NCBI GenBank assembly: GCA_007026445.1
Contig: VDMD01000089.1
Coordinates: forward strand, 1-64,000
Length of the DNA stretch: 64,000 nt
Reading direction: 5' to 3'
Source: Schizophyllum amplum
Lineage: Eukaryota > Basidiomycota > Agaricomycetes > Agaricales > Schizophyllaceae
The notes below the pieces were generated by a model. It was not told the origin of the DNA. It did no database searches and was given only the letters and a program-made list of their open reading frames with translations. A program made the position numbers and the translations under genes. Numbering within the stretch: position 1 is the first letter of the stretch; every line of letters starts with the position of its first letter. Shown in pieces: positions 1 to 8,359 of this stretch.

Positions 1-517
1 CGCGGCGCTTGTAGCAACGCCGGCTGCAGCAGATACCACAACTGCAGCAAGCGCAGCCTCAGGACGACGAGCGCCGGCGTGGCCCAGCTCCTGCGCCCAC
101 TCCCTACTCGGCAAGCGCCTCATCGCCTCTTCGCGACCCCCGCCTGCTTTTCCGAGACCCACAAACACCTAGCAGTGCTGCTGTATCGCCTGGACCTTCG
201 TGCCAATCTATTGACATCCAAAGGCCTGCTCCCTCTCCTTATTCCTCTCGCACGCCGGTCGACACTGCTCTCACGAACCAGACTGTCGACTCCCTCGCTG
301 CCCTGAAGTGTTGTCTGCCGATGCTTCGTCCAGTCGTTCCTTGGAGAACCATGTTCCAGGCAACGGGGCAACTGTTCTGCCACGTCACGCACCTCATTAT
401 AGCTTGGAATCGGTCGAACCCGCGTCATCAACGACCAAGAGGAAGGGGAGGGCGGAGGCAAAAGCGACGGCAAGGGGAACACCGTCCAGAATCCAGCCGT
501 CTCGCGCCCGGAAGTAA
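1..517 (+). pseudogene. 3' part of an unrecognised host gene, frame broken near 303
   Basis: One frame reads from about 12 to 305 as a Gln-, Pro- and Ser-rich low-complexity protein. Coding character then continues in the next frame from 305 to a TAA at 515-517, ending in a Lys/Arg/Ala-rich tail. Joining the two frames near 303-307 needs a one-base change or an unseen short intron; no GT-AG pair fits. I do not recognise the product. The gene is cut by the left window edge, so its start is missing. The LTR retrotransposon begins 27 bases after the stop, so it sits in the presumed 3' UTR and does not interrupt the reading frame. It could also be an intact gene with a base-call error at the junction. 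Confidence 0.35.
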
Positions 518-544
518 ATTTTGGTGCGTGTGCTTTCTACATAG

Positions 545-1053
545 TGTCACGACGCGCCAGTATACCCTTATTTTCCCTTGTTTGTCCCTTTTCATTTTCC
601 TTTTCCCCCTATTTTGGACTGTTTACGCATCTAGACCCACCGGCTATCTCGGGACCCGACCCTTATCACATGCTCCCCACTTTGGCTTTCCCCTTTCGTC
701 CGCCTCTGCCTCTGTACTATATCGCATCATATCGCGCCATCCTGACGCCTTAGAACTCGCTTCTCCTCCCTCTTACCTATAAGCCCTGTACCAGCACCTA
801 GTTCCCCATCTCGACCTCTTGGTCATTGGGACTAGGTGCGCCTTACTATACCTTTAGGTAGAAGGGAATGCTAACTTGGTCATTGGGACTAGCCTGCACA
901 ACGCTCGCCCCTTGTCGATTTGTGCTCTACGCCGTCGACACCGTCGGGATCGCCTATCTCTCCCTCCGTTGCCCTGCACGTGCCGATCACGTGTGGTGTT
1001 CCTCTCTGGTTGTTTGTTGTTGTTGTGTGGTCGCTCCGAGTCTCGTCGGCACA
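545..1053 (+). repeat. 5' LTR
   Basis: TG...CA bounded LTR, the same as 7006-7514 in a base-by-base reading. A TATAAG at 778-783 is the likely core promoter, putting the RNA start near 805-812. An 18 bp direct repeat (CTTGGTCATTGGGACTAG) occurs at 818-835 and 875-892. A 12 bp inverted repeat pairs 794-805 with 828-839, with one G-T wobble. Confidence 0.96.
778..783 (+). promoter_or_regulatory. TATA box of the LTR promoter
   Basis: TATAAG in the first half of the LTR; the same copy in the 3' LTR is at 7239-7244. The predicted start about 30 bases downstream coincides with ATCTCGACCT (808-817), which is complementary to sequence just behind the LTR. Confidence 0.55.
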
Positions 1054-1055
1054 CT

Positions 1056-1065
1056 AGGTCGAGAT
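1056..1065 (+). other. Putative primer-binding site for self-priming
   Basis: AGGTCGAGAT begins two bases after the LTR end, where a minus-strand primer-binding site must lie. It shows no TGG-type complement to a tRNA 3' end. It is the exact reverse complement of LTR bases 808-817, the predicted 5' end of the transcript. Tf1/sushi-type elements prime reverse transcription this way; application to this element is inference. Confidence 0.5.
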
Positions 1066-1518
1066 TTCTCACTGCACCGGCGCCCACCCCTTGGTCGCCC
1101 CTGCAGGCCACGCTTCGCCCACAACGGCCTTCCGTGCCCCATCTGGTACCCCTTCACCTGAAGAACCTCCGTCCGCCCGCTGCCTAGGTCGCCTACACGG
1201 CCAGGACCCTGACGGCGATACCGCATACTTCTCCGACGAGCAATCATTCATCCACTGGTGCGACCCCTACACCGACTGCCCCCACCGCCTCGCCCGCTCC
1301 ATCCAGTCCACCGTCACCGTCTCTTTTGAAGGAGGACACCCAGTCACCTTCAGCCCCACTATCCCCGCACCCGTCGTCACCCAGCGTATTGGACGAACCC
1401 TCAGCAGCCGCCCCGTATCGCTCGCCCCATCCCGCGCCCAGACACCCGCACCCGAATCCTTTGCGCAGACACGCGAGGACCGCCCGCACACTCCAGACGA
1501 AGAACCCGAACCCGCTGA

Positions 1519-1944
1519 ATGGCCGACTGCACCTACTGCGCCCACCCTATTACCCCCACAGCCCTCTACGAGATCCACAGCCAACTATCCCAGGAGTACA
1601 TCCGACGTCTCCGCCGAGCAGAATTCTACTATCTCCGCACCCATCAGGCCGTTGCCAGCCTCTCCGTTCACGTCCACGGCCCCTACCACATTAAGCGCGC
1701 CACTCATCTCCGCCTCCGTGCCGACTACGTCGAGGCCCGAGGAAACTACCGCCACGCCCGCTTCCGCCTCCGCGACTGCCTCCGCCGTCGCGCCCAGTTC
1801 CGTAACCACCTCAGTCACACCGATACCCCCGCCCCCGCATTCCACCGCCAGCTCGCCCCCGAATCCAGCGACGATGACGAGTCTGACTCCGGATCAAGTG
1901 AACAGTCTGTTGACGAACATGATGAACACGACCAACTCGCTTAA
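1519..1944 (+). CDS. Short retroelement ORF upstream of and overlapping gag (141 aa)
   Basis: ATG at 1519, TAA at 1942-1944. The product has an N-terminal CxxC (Cys4, Cys7), an Arg/His/Tyr-rich centre with helix-like spacing and a strongly acidic Asp/Glu/Ser tail. The composition is balanced and protein-like. The competing frame over the same bases, which continues into gag, is a Pro/Ser/Thr low-complexity string without any ATG. The ORF overlaps the gag start at 1874 by 71 bases in another frame. No domain recognised. It could be an extra element-encoded protein or a translational control ORF. Its survival in a young copy fits selection but does not prove it. Confidence 0.5.
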   Translation: MADCTYCAHPITPTALYEIHSQLSQEYIRRLRRAEFYYLRTHQAVASLSVHVHGPYHIKRATHLRLRADYVEARGNYRHARFRLRDCLRRRAQFRNHLSHTDTPAPAFHRQLAPESSDDDESDSGSSEQSVDEHDEHDQLA

Positions 1945-3040
1945 CCAGCTGGTCAGTAACACGAATCATGGTTCGGCCGGACGGGAGGACAAGACTGTCA
2001 CGAAGCCAGCCGCGTATCGCGGCACCGCCAAGGAGGACGCGCGCAAGTTCCTGAACCACTTCGCTGTCTGGGCCAGCAAGCAACCGGGCCTGAACCCGAA
2101 TGGGCGGAAGGACGAGGCAGCCTGGATCACCTCCTTCCTCACTCTCCTCGAGGGCGACGCCAGCTCATTCGCCAACTCCGCCTTCAAGGACCTCGTTGCC
2201 AACAAGGCCCCCTTCGACGGTGACTGGTCCAAGCTCTGTACCGCCTTCAAGAATCGCTTCGTTGCCGCCGACGAGGCCATCGAGGCCCGCAACCAGCTGA
2301 AGGCCCTTCAGATGGACGGTCGTGCGGTGCCGGGTTTTGCTGCGGACTTCAAGGAACTTGGCGAGCGCTCCGGCTACTCCAACACCGATCTCATGGAGCG
2401 CTTCAAGCAGAAGCTCCCGAAGTCCATCCGGCGCCTGCTCTTGAGCATGCATGTTGCCAAGGGTGAACCGAAGGACCTCGCCGACCTCATCGAGCGCGCC
2501 ACGGCGATCGACTATCTGGAGCGCGGAGAGAAGGCCGAGGACAGGCAGGGCCCCGTTGGCCGCGCCCAGAGTGCGCCGGACCCCTATGCCATGGATGTGG
2601 ACGCCACGCGAACCGCTGCGCGCCCCGCCCCCCGTACCACCGGCAACGGTCGCACTCGCTTCGACTTCCTGCGCGCCATGATCGGGCTGTGCTTTGGGTG
2701 CGGCAGCAAGAACCACTCGAAGGCAGCCTGCCCCCACAAGGACCGGAAGTGCGACTTCTGTGGCCGCATCGGGCACATGCAGGGAGTCTGCCAGGACCGC
2801 TACATGGGACTGGAACGCAACCGCGGTGGTCAGCAGCGGCAGCAGCGCGTTGCGGCAACTGACACCCCGGGCTCGCTCTTCGACGAGGACAACGCCCCCG
2901 CCGCCGACATACCCCGAGGGCCGCCGCAGCCGCAGCAGCCTGCCGGCGAGGCCGTCGACATCCGCGCCTCCGTCGCACAGCTCACGCAGGCGCTTGCCGC
3001 CCAAGGACGTCTTCTCGAACAGCTGGCTCAGAGTTTTTAG
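1874..3040 (+). CDS. gag: Gag nucleocapsid polyprotein (388 aa from first ATG)
   Basis: Gag packages element RNA into cytoplasmic virus-like particles. The frame is open from 1091 but has no ATG until 1874, so that start is chosen; the upstream part is Pro/Ser/Thr-rich and is probably leader read in the wrong frame. The central part is an amphipathic helical capsid-like region (about 1980-2520). Two CCHC zinc knuckles, each C-x2-C-x4-H-x4-C, lie at 2690-2731 and 2749-2790. A Gln/Pro-rich tail ends with Ser-Phe-TAG at 3032-3040. The stop sits in a run of five T, with pol in the -1 frame directly behind it. Length and knuckles are normal for fungal gypsy Gag. Confidence 0.9.
   Translation: MTSLTPDQVNSLLTNMMNTTNSLNQLVSNTNHGSAGREDKTVTKPAAYRGTAKEDARKFLNHFAVWASKQPGLNPNGRKDEAAWITSFLTLLEGDASSFANSAFKDLVANKAPFDGDWSKLCTAFKNRFVAADEAIEARNQLKALQMDGRAVPGFAADFKELGERSGYSNTDLMERFKQKLPKSIRRLLLSMHVAKGEPKDLADLIERATAIDYLERGEKAEDRQGPVGRAQSAPDPYAMDVDATRTAARPAPRTTGNGRTRFDFLRAMIGLCFGCGSKNHSKAACPHKDRKCDFCGRIGHMQGVCQDRYMGLERNRGGQQRQQRVAATDTPGSLFDEDNAPAADIPRGPPQPQQPAGEAVDIRASVAQLTQALAAQGRLLEQLAQSF
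3034..3040 (+). other. Candidate -1 ribosomal frameshift site at the gag stop
   Basis: TTTTTAG at 3034-3040: gag reads TTT then TAG. Slipping one base back re-pairs TTT with TTT and next reads TTA-GAA-CGG, entering the pol frame, which is open through the junction. The first pol ATG is only at 3091, so the alternative is stop-and-reinitiate 51 bases on. No downstream pseudoknot was worked out. Confidence 0.45.
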
Positions 3041-3090
3041 AACGGGTGCGCGCCAACGCCGCAGCGTCTGCACCCCTGCCTCCGTACTGT

Positions 3091-6000
3091 ATGCACTCCA
3101 CCTCCGCTTATGATTCCACTTACGTCACGACTCTGTATTCCTCGCGCGAAATAGATCCTTCTTCATCTCATTTCCGCATCAGAGTGACGCTCAGTGGACT
3201 CAATCGCAGTACGGATATCGCGGCCATGATTGACTCTGGTGCCACGTCGCCCTTCCTGGATAGGAAGTTCGTCCAGCGCCTACGCATCCGCTCCTTCCCC
3301 CTTCGCCACCCCATTGCTGTCTACAACATCGATGGAACCCTGAATACCGCTGGCAGTATCACACACTTCTCCCGCCTACGCATGTCCCTCGACGGCTGGA
3401 CGGGCTATGTCGACTTCCTCATCACCGACCTAGGAGGAGAGAGCGTTATTCTCGGACTTCCCTGGCTTCGACAAGTAAATCCTTCCATCGACTGGCGGAA
3501 GGGTGAATTCCAGATTCCCCGGCCGCGCCCCCCGCCAGTTGAGGTGATTGAAGAAGACGACACACCCCCGGGTCCCACGGACGAACCAGCCCACGGCGCC
3601 CTCCTCGAATATATTGGCGATGACGCAGCCCTACGGGCCCAAGTCAACTCTGCGCATGCGGCCATGTCTGACGCACCTTCCTCCGCTGTGCCGGACTCCG
3701 CGGCCACAAACACCACCCCGGAGCCCTCCCCACCTCTGCCATTTACAATGCCAGAGGAGGAGGATGAACCCCCGCTGTGCCGCCTCCGCGCGAACCGCGC
3801 CACACGCCGCGCCTGGGTTCGAGCAGGCGTCTTGGAGGATTCCAAGGAGGAAGTCTGGTGTGCCGCCGGATTCACGTACTCTCAGCAGCTGGCTGAAGCC
3901 GCAAACAAGGACAAGCCAGAGCGTACCTTCGAGGAGATGGTGCCAGAAGCCTACCGCGACTACGCCCACGTCTTCTCCGAGACCGAGTCCGAACGCCTGC
4001 CCGCCCACAAAGCATGGGACCACGCTATTGATCTGGTGCCCGGTGCTCCCGCCACGATGCGCACCAAGATCTACCCTATGTCGCGCAACGAACAGGAAGA
4101 ACTCGATCGCTTCCTGGAGGAGAATCTTCGTAAAGGCTACATCCGTCCCTCCAAATCCCCGCTGTCTTCACCGGTCTTCTTCGTCAAGAAGAAGGATGGC
4201 AAGCTCCGCTTCGTTCAGGACTACCGCAAGCTGAACGAGTTCACCGTTAAGAACCGCTACCCACTCCCCCTCGTTGCCGACATCGTCAGTCGCCTCCAAG
4301 GCGCCAAGTACTTCACCAAGTTTGACGTACGCTGGGGATACAACAATGTACGCATCAAGACTGGTGACGAGTGGAAGGCCGCGTTCTCTACCAACCGCGG
4401 ACTCTTCGAGCCCCTCGTGATGTTCTTTGGCCTCACCAACTCCCCGGCAACCTTCCAGGCGCTCATGAACTCCATCTTCTCCGACTTAATCGCTGCAGGG
4501 AAGGTCGCAGTCTACCTGGACGACATTCTCATCTTCAGCAAGACGCTCGAGGACCACCGCACCGTAGTCCGTGAAGTACTCGACCGGCTGCGAAAGCACG
4601 ACCTATACCTGCGCCCGGAAAAGTGCGAATTCGAGCGCGAGGAGATCGAGTACCTGGGTCTCGTCATTCGGGAAGGCGAAGTCCGCATGGACCCTGTCAA
4701 GGTTGCCGCAGTACGCGACTGGCCGTCTCCCAAGAACCTGCGTGATCTTCGCGGATTCTTAGGCTTCGCCAACTTCTACCGTCGATTCATCAAGGACTTC
4801 TCTAAGGTCGCTCGCCCACTCAACGACCTAACCAAGAAGGACGTGAAATGGCATTGGGATGCACCCCAACGAACAGCATTCGAGACTCTACGCGACGCGT
4901 TCATCTCCGCGCCCGTACTGGCACTCTGGGACCCAGATCGTCCTACACGCATCGAGGTCGATGCCTCCGGCTACGCTACGGGGGGCGCCCTGATGCAGAA
5001 GTTGGAGGACGATTTGTGGCACCCGGTGGCATTCCGATCAGCATCCATGCAGCCGGCCGAGCGCAACTACGAGATCTACGATCGCGAGATGCTCGCCATC
5101 ATTGAAGCCCTCAAAGATTGGCGTGGCTTTCTAGAAGGTCTCCCCCAGCCCTTCGAGATCGTCACCGACCACTCCAATCTTGAATATTGGCGCACGGCAC
5201 AGGACCTTAGCCGACGGCAAGCTCGCTGGGCCCTCTGGCTCTCCCGCTTCGACTTCCGAATGGTACACCGCCCTGGCGCTGCCAACACCCAGGCCGACCC
5301 CCTCTCGCGCATGCCACACCATCGTGTCTCAGACAACGACGACAATCGCGAGCAGATTGTCTTAGGACCCGAGCGATTTGCCAAGCTCGCCGCCAACACG
5401 CTCGTGGCCAACCCGCTCGAAGATCGCATCCGCCAGGCCAGCGAACGTGAGGCAGTAGTCCTGGAAGGACTGGAGAGCTTGCGCAAGAATGGGCCACGTC
5501 AGCTGACAAACGGACTCGCTGAATGGGAAGAGGATAACGGACTGATCTACTACCGCGGCCGAGTCTATATCCCGCCGGACAAGGACTTACGACGTGAGGT
5601 CGTCAAACAGTGCCACGACCTCCCCACCGCTGGACACCCAGGTCTTCATGGAACTCTGCAGCTGGTCGACTCGCACTTCTGGTGGCCCACCATGCGCTCC
5701 TTCGTAGAGAAGTACGTCGCTGGCTGTGACGCCTGTGCACGCCGCAAGGCGCATCACCACACTCCGCAGACGGGCACCCATCCACTTGAGGTGCCGGCCG
5801 GCCCCTGGGAACATGTCGGGGTGGATCTCATCACAAACCTCCCGACGGCGCACGGATACAATGCCATCTTCGTCTGCGTGGACCACTTCAGCAAGCAGGT
5901 TCACGCCATTCCCTGCGACACCCACCTCACCGCCAGCGATGCCGCCGACCTCTACTACCGCGAGATCTTCCGACTCCACGGTCTCCCACTCCGCTTCATC

Positions 6001-6987
6001 AGCGACCGTGGATCCCAGTTCGTCGCCGCCATGATGCGCACCCTGCTCAAACGTCTTGGGATCGAGTACAACTTCTCCACTGCCTACCACCCCGCCACGA
6101 ATGGTCAGACAGAGCGTGCCAACCAGGAGGTGGAGAAGTATCTGCGCATGTTCGTCAGCCACCGGCAGGACGACTGGGATGAGCACCTCCCCGCGGCCGA
6201 GTTTGTCATCAACTCGCACCCCAACTCCTCACTCGGTACCTCCCCCTTCGAGATCATGTACGGGTACCTCCCGCTCTTCAACATTCCCATCGGCAGCAAA
6301 TCCCGCAGCCCACCCGCCAACCAGCGCATCGAGCTCCTGAAAGAGGCCCGCGAGGATGCCGTTCACGCCTTGGAACTCGCCAAGAAGCACCAACAGGAAC
6401 GGCATACTCACGGTGACGCCCCTCCCTTACGCTTCGAAGTGGGTGACCGTGTCTGGCTCAATGCGAAGAACGTGAACATCAAGGTTCCCAGTCGCAAGCT
6501 CGGTGCTCGCTACCTTGGCCCCTTCTCGATCAAGGAGAAGGTTGGAGATCTCGCATACCGGCTCGAACTTCCCCTCGATCACAAGGGCATCCACGATGTC
6601 TTCCACATCGACAAGTTAACCCCCTGGAAGGGCAACGATGTCAACGGCGAAACTCCACAGCCACCCGAACCGGTGGAAGTGGAAGGCGAGGAGGAATACG
6701 AGGTAGAGGACATCCTTGACAGCCGTATACGCAACAAGGTCCTCCAGTACCGCGTCAAGTGGAAGGGCTACGACGAGAGCCATAACGGCTGGGAACCCGC
6801 GGCTCACCTGGCAAACGCCAAGCGCAAACTCAATGCTTTCCACAAAAAGCACCCGAGCGCCCCGCGTGCAATCAACGCATCCATCTTCGCATCCCTCCCC
6901 TGGCAGCCCATCGTCAACTTCACGGCTGCCCCACCCCAGGAACTCGGATGGGAGGACGGCCTTTACGCAGATCATCGAGGACGATGA
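3091..6987 (+). CDS. pol: Pol polyprotein: protease, RT, RNase H, integrase, chromodomain
   Basis: This enzyme set copies element RNA to DNA and inserts it. ATG at 3091 gives 1,298 residues; fusion through the gag stop would start at 3037. Visible parts in order: aspartic protease Asp-Ser-Gly at 3232-3240; reverse transcriptase with the FVQDYRKLN region near 4213 and catalytic YLDD at 4513-4524; RNase H starting near the EVDASG motif around 4955; integrase HHCC zinc domain near 5590-5745; integrase core with catalytic Asp at about 5824, Asp at 6004 and Glu at 6112 (D-x35-E); a C-terminal chromodomain around 6690-6850 with the aromatic Tyr, Trp and Trp positions of histone-tail readers. No stop or frameshift is seen. 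The chromodomain suggests targeting to methylated heterochromatin. Confidence 0.96.
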   Translation: MHSTSAYDSTYVTTLYSSREIDPSSSHFRIRVTLSGLNRSTDIAAMIDSGATSPFLDRKFVQRLRIRSFPLRHPIAVYNIDGTLNTAGSITHFSRLRMSLDGWTGYVDFLITDLGGESVILGLPWLRQVNPSIDWRKGEFQIPRPRPPPVEVIEEDDTPPGPTDEPAHGALLEYIGDDAALRAQVNSAHAAMSDAPSSAVPDSAATNTTPEPSPPLPFTMPEEEDEPPLCRLRANRATRRAWVRAGVLEDSKEEVWCAAGFTYSQQLAEAANKDKPERTFEEMVPEAYRDYAHVFSETESERLPAHKAWDHAIDLVPGAPATMRTKIYPMSRNEQEELDRFLEENLRKGYIRPSKSPLSSPVFFVKKKDGKLRFVQDYRKLNEFTVKNRYPLPLVADIVSRLQGAKYFTKFDVRWGYNNVRIKTGDEWKAAFSTNRGLFEPLVMFFGLTNSPATFQALMNSIFSDLIAAGKVAVYLDDILIFSKTLEDHRTVVREVLDRLRKHDLYLRPEKCEFEREEIEYLGLVIREGEVRMDPVKVAAVRDWPSPKNLRDLRGFLGFANFYRRFIKDFSKVARPLNDLTKKDVKWHWDAPQRTAFETLRDAFISAPVLALWDPDRPTRIEVDASGYATGGALMQKLEDDLWHPVAFRSASMQPAERNYEIYDREMLAIIEALKDWRGFLEGLPQPFEIVTDHSNLEYWRTAQDLSRRQARWALWLSRFDFRMVHRPGAANTQADPLSRMPHHRVSDNDDNREQIVLGPERFAKLAANTLVANPLEDRIRQASEREAVVLEGLESLRKNGPRQLTNGLAEWEEDNGLIYYRGRVYIPPDKDLRREVVKQCHDLPTAGHPGLHGTLQLVDSHFWWPTMRSFVEKYVAGCDACARRKAHHHTPQTGTHPLEVPAGPWEHVGVDLITNLPTAHGYNAIFVCVDHFSKQVHAIPCDTHLTASDAADLYYREIFRLHGLPLRFISDRGSQFVAAMMRTLLKRLGIEYNFSTAYHPATNGQTERANQEVEKYLRMFVSHRQDDWDEHLPAAEFVINSHPNSSLGTSPFEIMYGYLPLFNIPIGSKSRSPPANQRIELLKEAREDAVHALELAKKHQQERHTHGDAPPLRFEVGDRVWLNAKNVNIKVPSRKLGARYLGPFSIKEKVGDLAYRLELPLDHKGIHDVFHIDKLTPWKGNDVNGETPQPPEPVEVEGEEEYEVEDILDSRIRNKVLQYRVKWKGYDESHNGWEPAAHLANAKRKLNAFHKKHPSAPRAINASIFASLPWQPIVNFTAAPPQELGWEDGLYADHRGR

Positions 6988-6992
6988 GTCTT

Positions 6993-7003
6993 AGCAGGGG
7001 GGT
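6993..7003 (+). other. Polypurine tract
   Basis: A run of six G within AGCAGGGGGGTAA immediately precedes the 3' LTR at 7006. This is the usual position of the plus-strand primer. Confidence 0.75.
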
Positions 7004-7005
7004 AA

Positions 7006-7514
7006 TGTCACGACGCGCCAGTATACCCTTATTTTCCCTTGTTTGTCCCTTTTCATTTTCCTTTTCCCCCTATTTTGGACTGTTTACGCATCTAGACCCA
7101 CCGGCTATCTCGGGACCCGACCCTTATCACATGCTCCCCACTTTGGCTTTCCCCTTTCGTCCGCCTCTGCCTCTGTACTATATCGCATCATATCGCGCCA
7201 TCCTGACGCCTTAGAACTCGCTTCTCCTCCCTCTTACCTATAAGCCCTGTACCAGCACCTAGTTCCCCATCTCGACCTCTTGGTCATTGGGACTAGGTGC
7301 GCCTTACTATACCTTTAGGTAGAAGGGAATGCTAACTTGGTCATTGGGACTAGCCTGCACAACGCTCGCCCCTTGTCGATTTGTGCTCTACGCCGTCGAC
7401 ACCGTCGGGATCGCCTATCTCTCCCTCCGTTGCCCTGCACGTGCCGATCACGTGTGGTGTTCCTCTCTGGTTGTTTGTTGTTGTTGTGTGGTCGCTCCGA
7501 GTCTCGTCGGCACA
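7006..7514 (+). repeat. 3' LTR
   Basis: Same sequence as 545-1053, ending GGCACA. Followed by the target duplicate CATAG at 7515-7519. Zero observed divergence implies insertion too recent for substitutions to accumulate. Confidence 0.96.
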
Positions 7515-7519
7515 CATAG

Positions 7520-8359
7520 ACTATAGTGCGCCTGTGCTCACAATGCCCTTGCTCTTTCGCACCCTTGCTCACTCGCTCTTCGCTCATCGTATGCTTGCCG
7601 GTCATTTTCCTGTTGAATCTATGCTTTGCTATCTGTACTACTGTGTGTGCCTGACCCTCGTACTGCTTCACACGCTGTAGCCACTTATTTTTGAACGGAA
7701 TGAACTGCACATGCGTCTTTAATTGACACCTGTGGTGCCAGTTCTGACTATCAAGTGTGCATGGCTTCTGCTGTAAAATCTACTAGTAGAGCGGCGCCAG
7801 CGCATATACGAGACCTGCATATTCATTCACATAATGCTTTCAGTTCGATTACAATAAACAGAAGACAACAATACAGGCAAAGCCCCCTTTCCATCTGAGG
7901 TTGCCCCATACTAAGTAACAGATACTCTATGGCCATCGCTACGCCAGCGCTGACCGCGCTTCGCGCGGCCAGCGCTCTCGTCGTAGCGATGGCCTACTGC
8001 TACGTAATGGGGGCGTAACGGCAAAAGCAAGCACACATGCATCACTCGCGGGACAGATACATTATTCATCAAAATGACTTCATTTTTTGCATTCACTCTG
8101 ACCTTCAAATATCTCTGAAGCACCTCCCACTTGGACGGGCCGAATGAGGATATCGGGGCCGAATCGACGAGGCTTTCAGGGTGGTGAGGGCGCGAGGGCG
8201 ACAGACGACGTAGTGGGCGAGTTGGCGATGGTGCGTGTAGGGCGTGTAGGGGCGCACGTCGAGGGAGAGGGTGCACCTGGCGTGAGATAGTGGGGGCGCA
8301 GACGCTCGAGGGAAGGCGGCGGCGTACCAGTCAGCTAGCGTACGCAAGATAAACAAGGC
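7520..8359. other. Host 3' flank and intergenic sequence with a hairpin repeat
   Basis: 7520-7700 is T-rich and continues the host 3' flank. The hairpin repeat copy at 7931-7994 is listed separately. Frames on both strands are short and compositionally biased; no gene recognised. Confidence 0.5.
7931..7994. repeat. Hairpin repeat, copy 1
   Basis: A 13 bp perfect inverted repeat (GGCCATCGCTACG and its complement) encloses an inner CCGCGC-TTC-GCGCGG palindrome. A shorter copy lies at 57472-57519 and a partial one at 43601-43640. This is a dispersed foldback unit of unknown origin. Confidence 0.7.

Larger units (their letters stand above)
545..7514 (+). mobile_element. Complete Ty3/gypsy chromovirus LTR retrotransposon
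   Basis: The element is 6,970 bp. Two 509 bp LTRs (545-1053 and 7006-7514), identical as far as I can read, start TGTCAC and end GGCACA. Both sides are flanked by the 5 bp target duplication CATAG (540-544 and 7515-7519). In order it holds a leader, a short overlapping ORF, gag with two zinc knuckles, pol (protease, reverse transcriptase, RNase H, integrase, chromodomain) and a G-rich polypurine tract touching the 3' LTR. The order protease-RT-RNaseH-integrase plus a C-terminal chromodomain defines the chromovirus branch of Metaviridae/Ty3-gypsy. Identical LTRs and open reading frames indicate a recent, possibly still competent, insertion. It lies between the host stop codon at 517 and T-rich host 3' sequence. 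Confidence 0.97.

Noticed and set aside
1054..1090. tRNA-primed primer-binding site
   Set aside because: No TGG-led complement to a tRNA 3' end follows the LTR; a self-priming match fits better.
1091..1873. Open N-terminal extension of the gag frame (to give a 649-aa protein)
   Set aside because: No ATG in 261 codons, and the composition is Pro/Ser/Thr low-complexity, while another frame over the same bases has an ATG-started, protein-like ORF.
2165..3073. 302-aa minus-strand ORF
   Set aside because: Antisense shadow of gag caused by GC-rich third positions; no motif and no independent signals.
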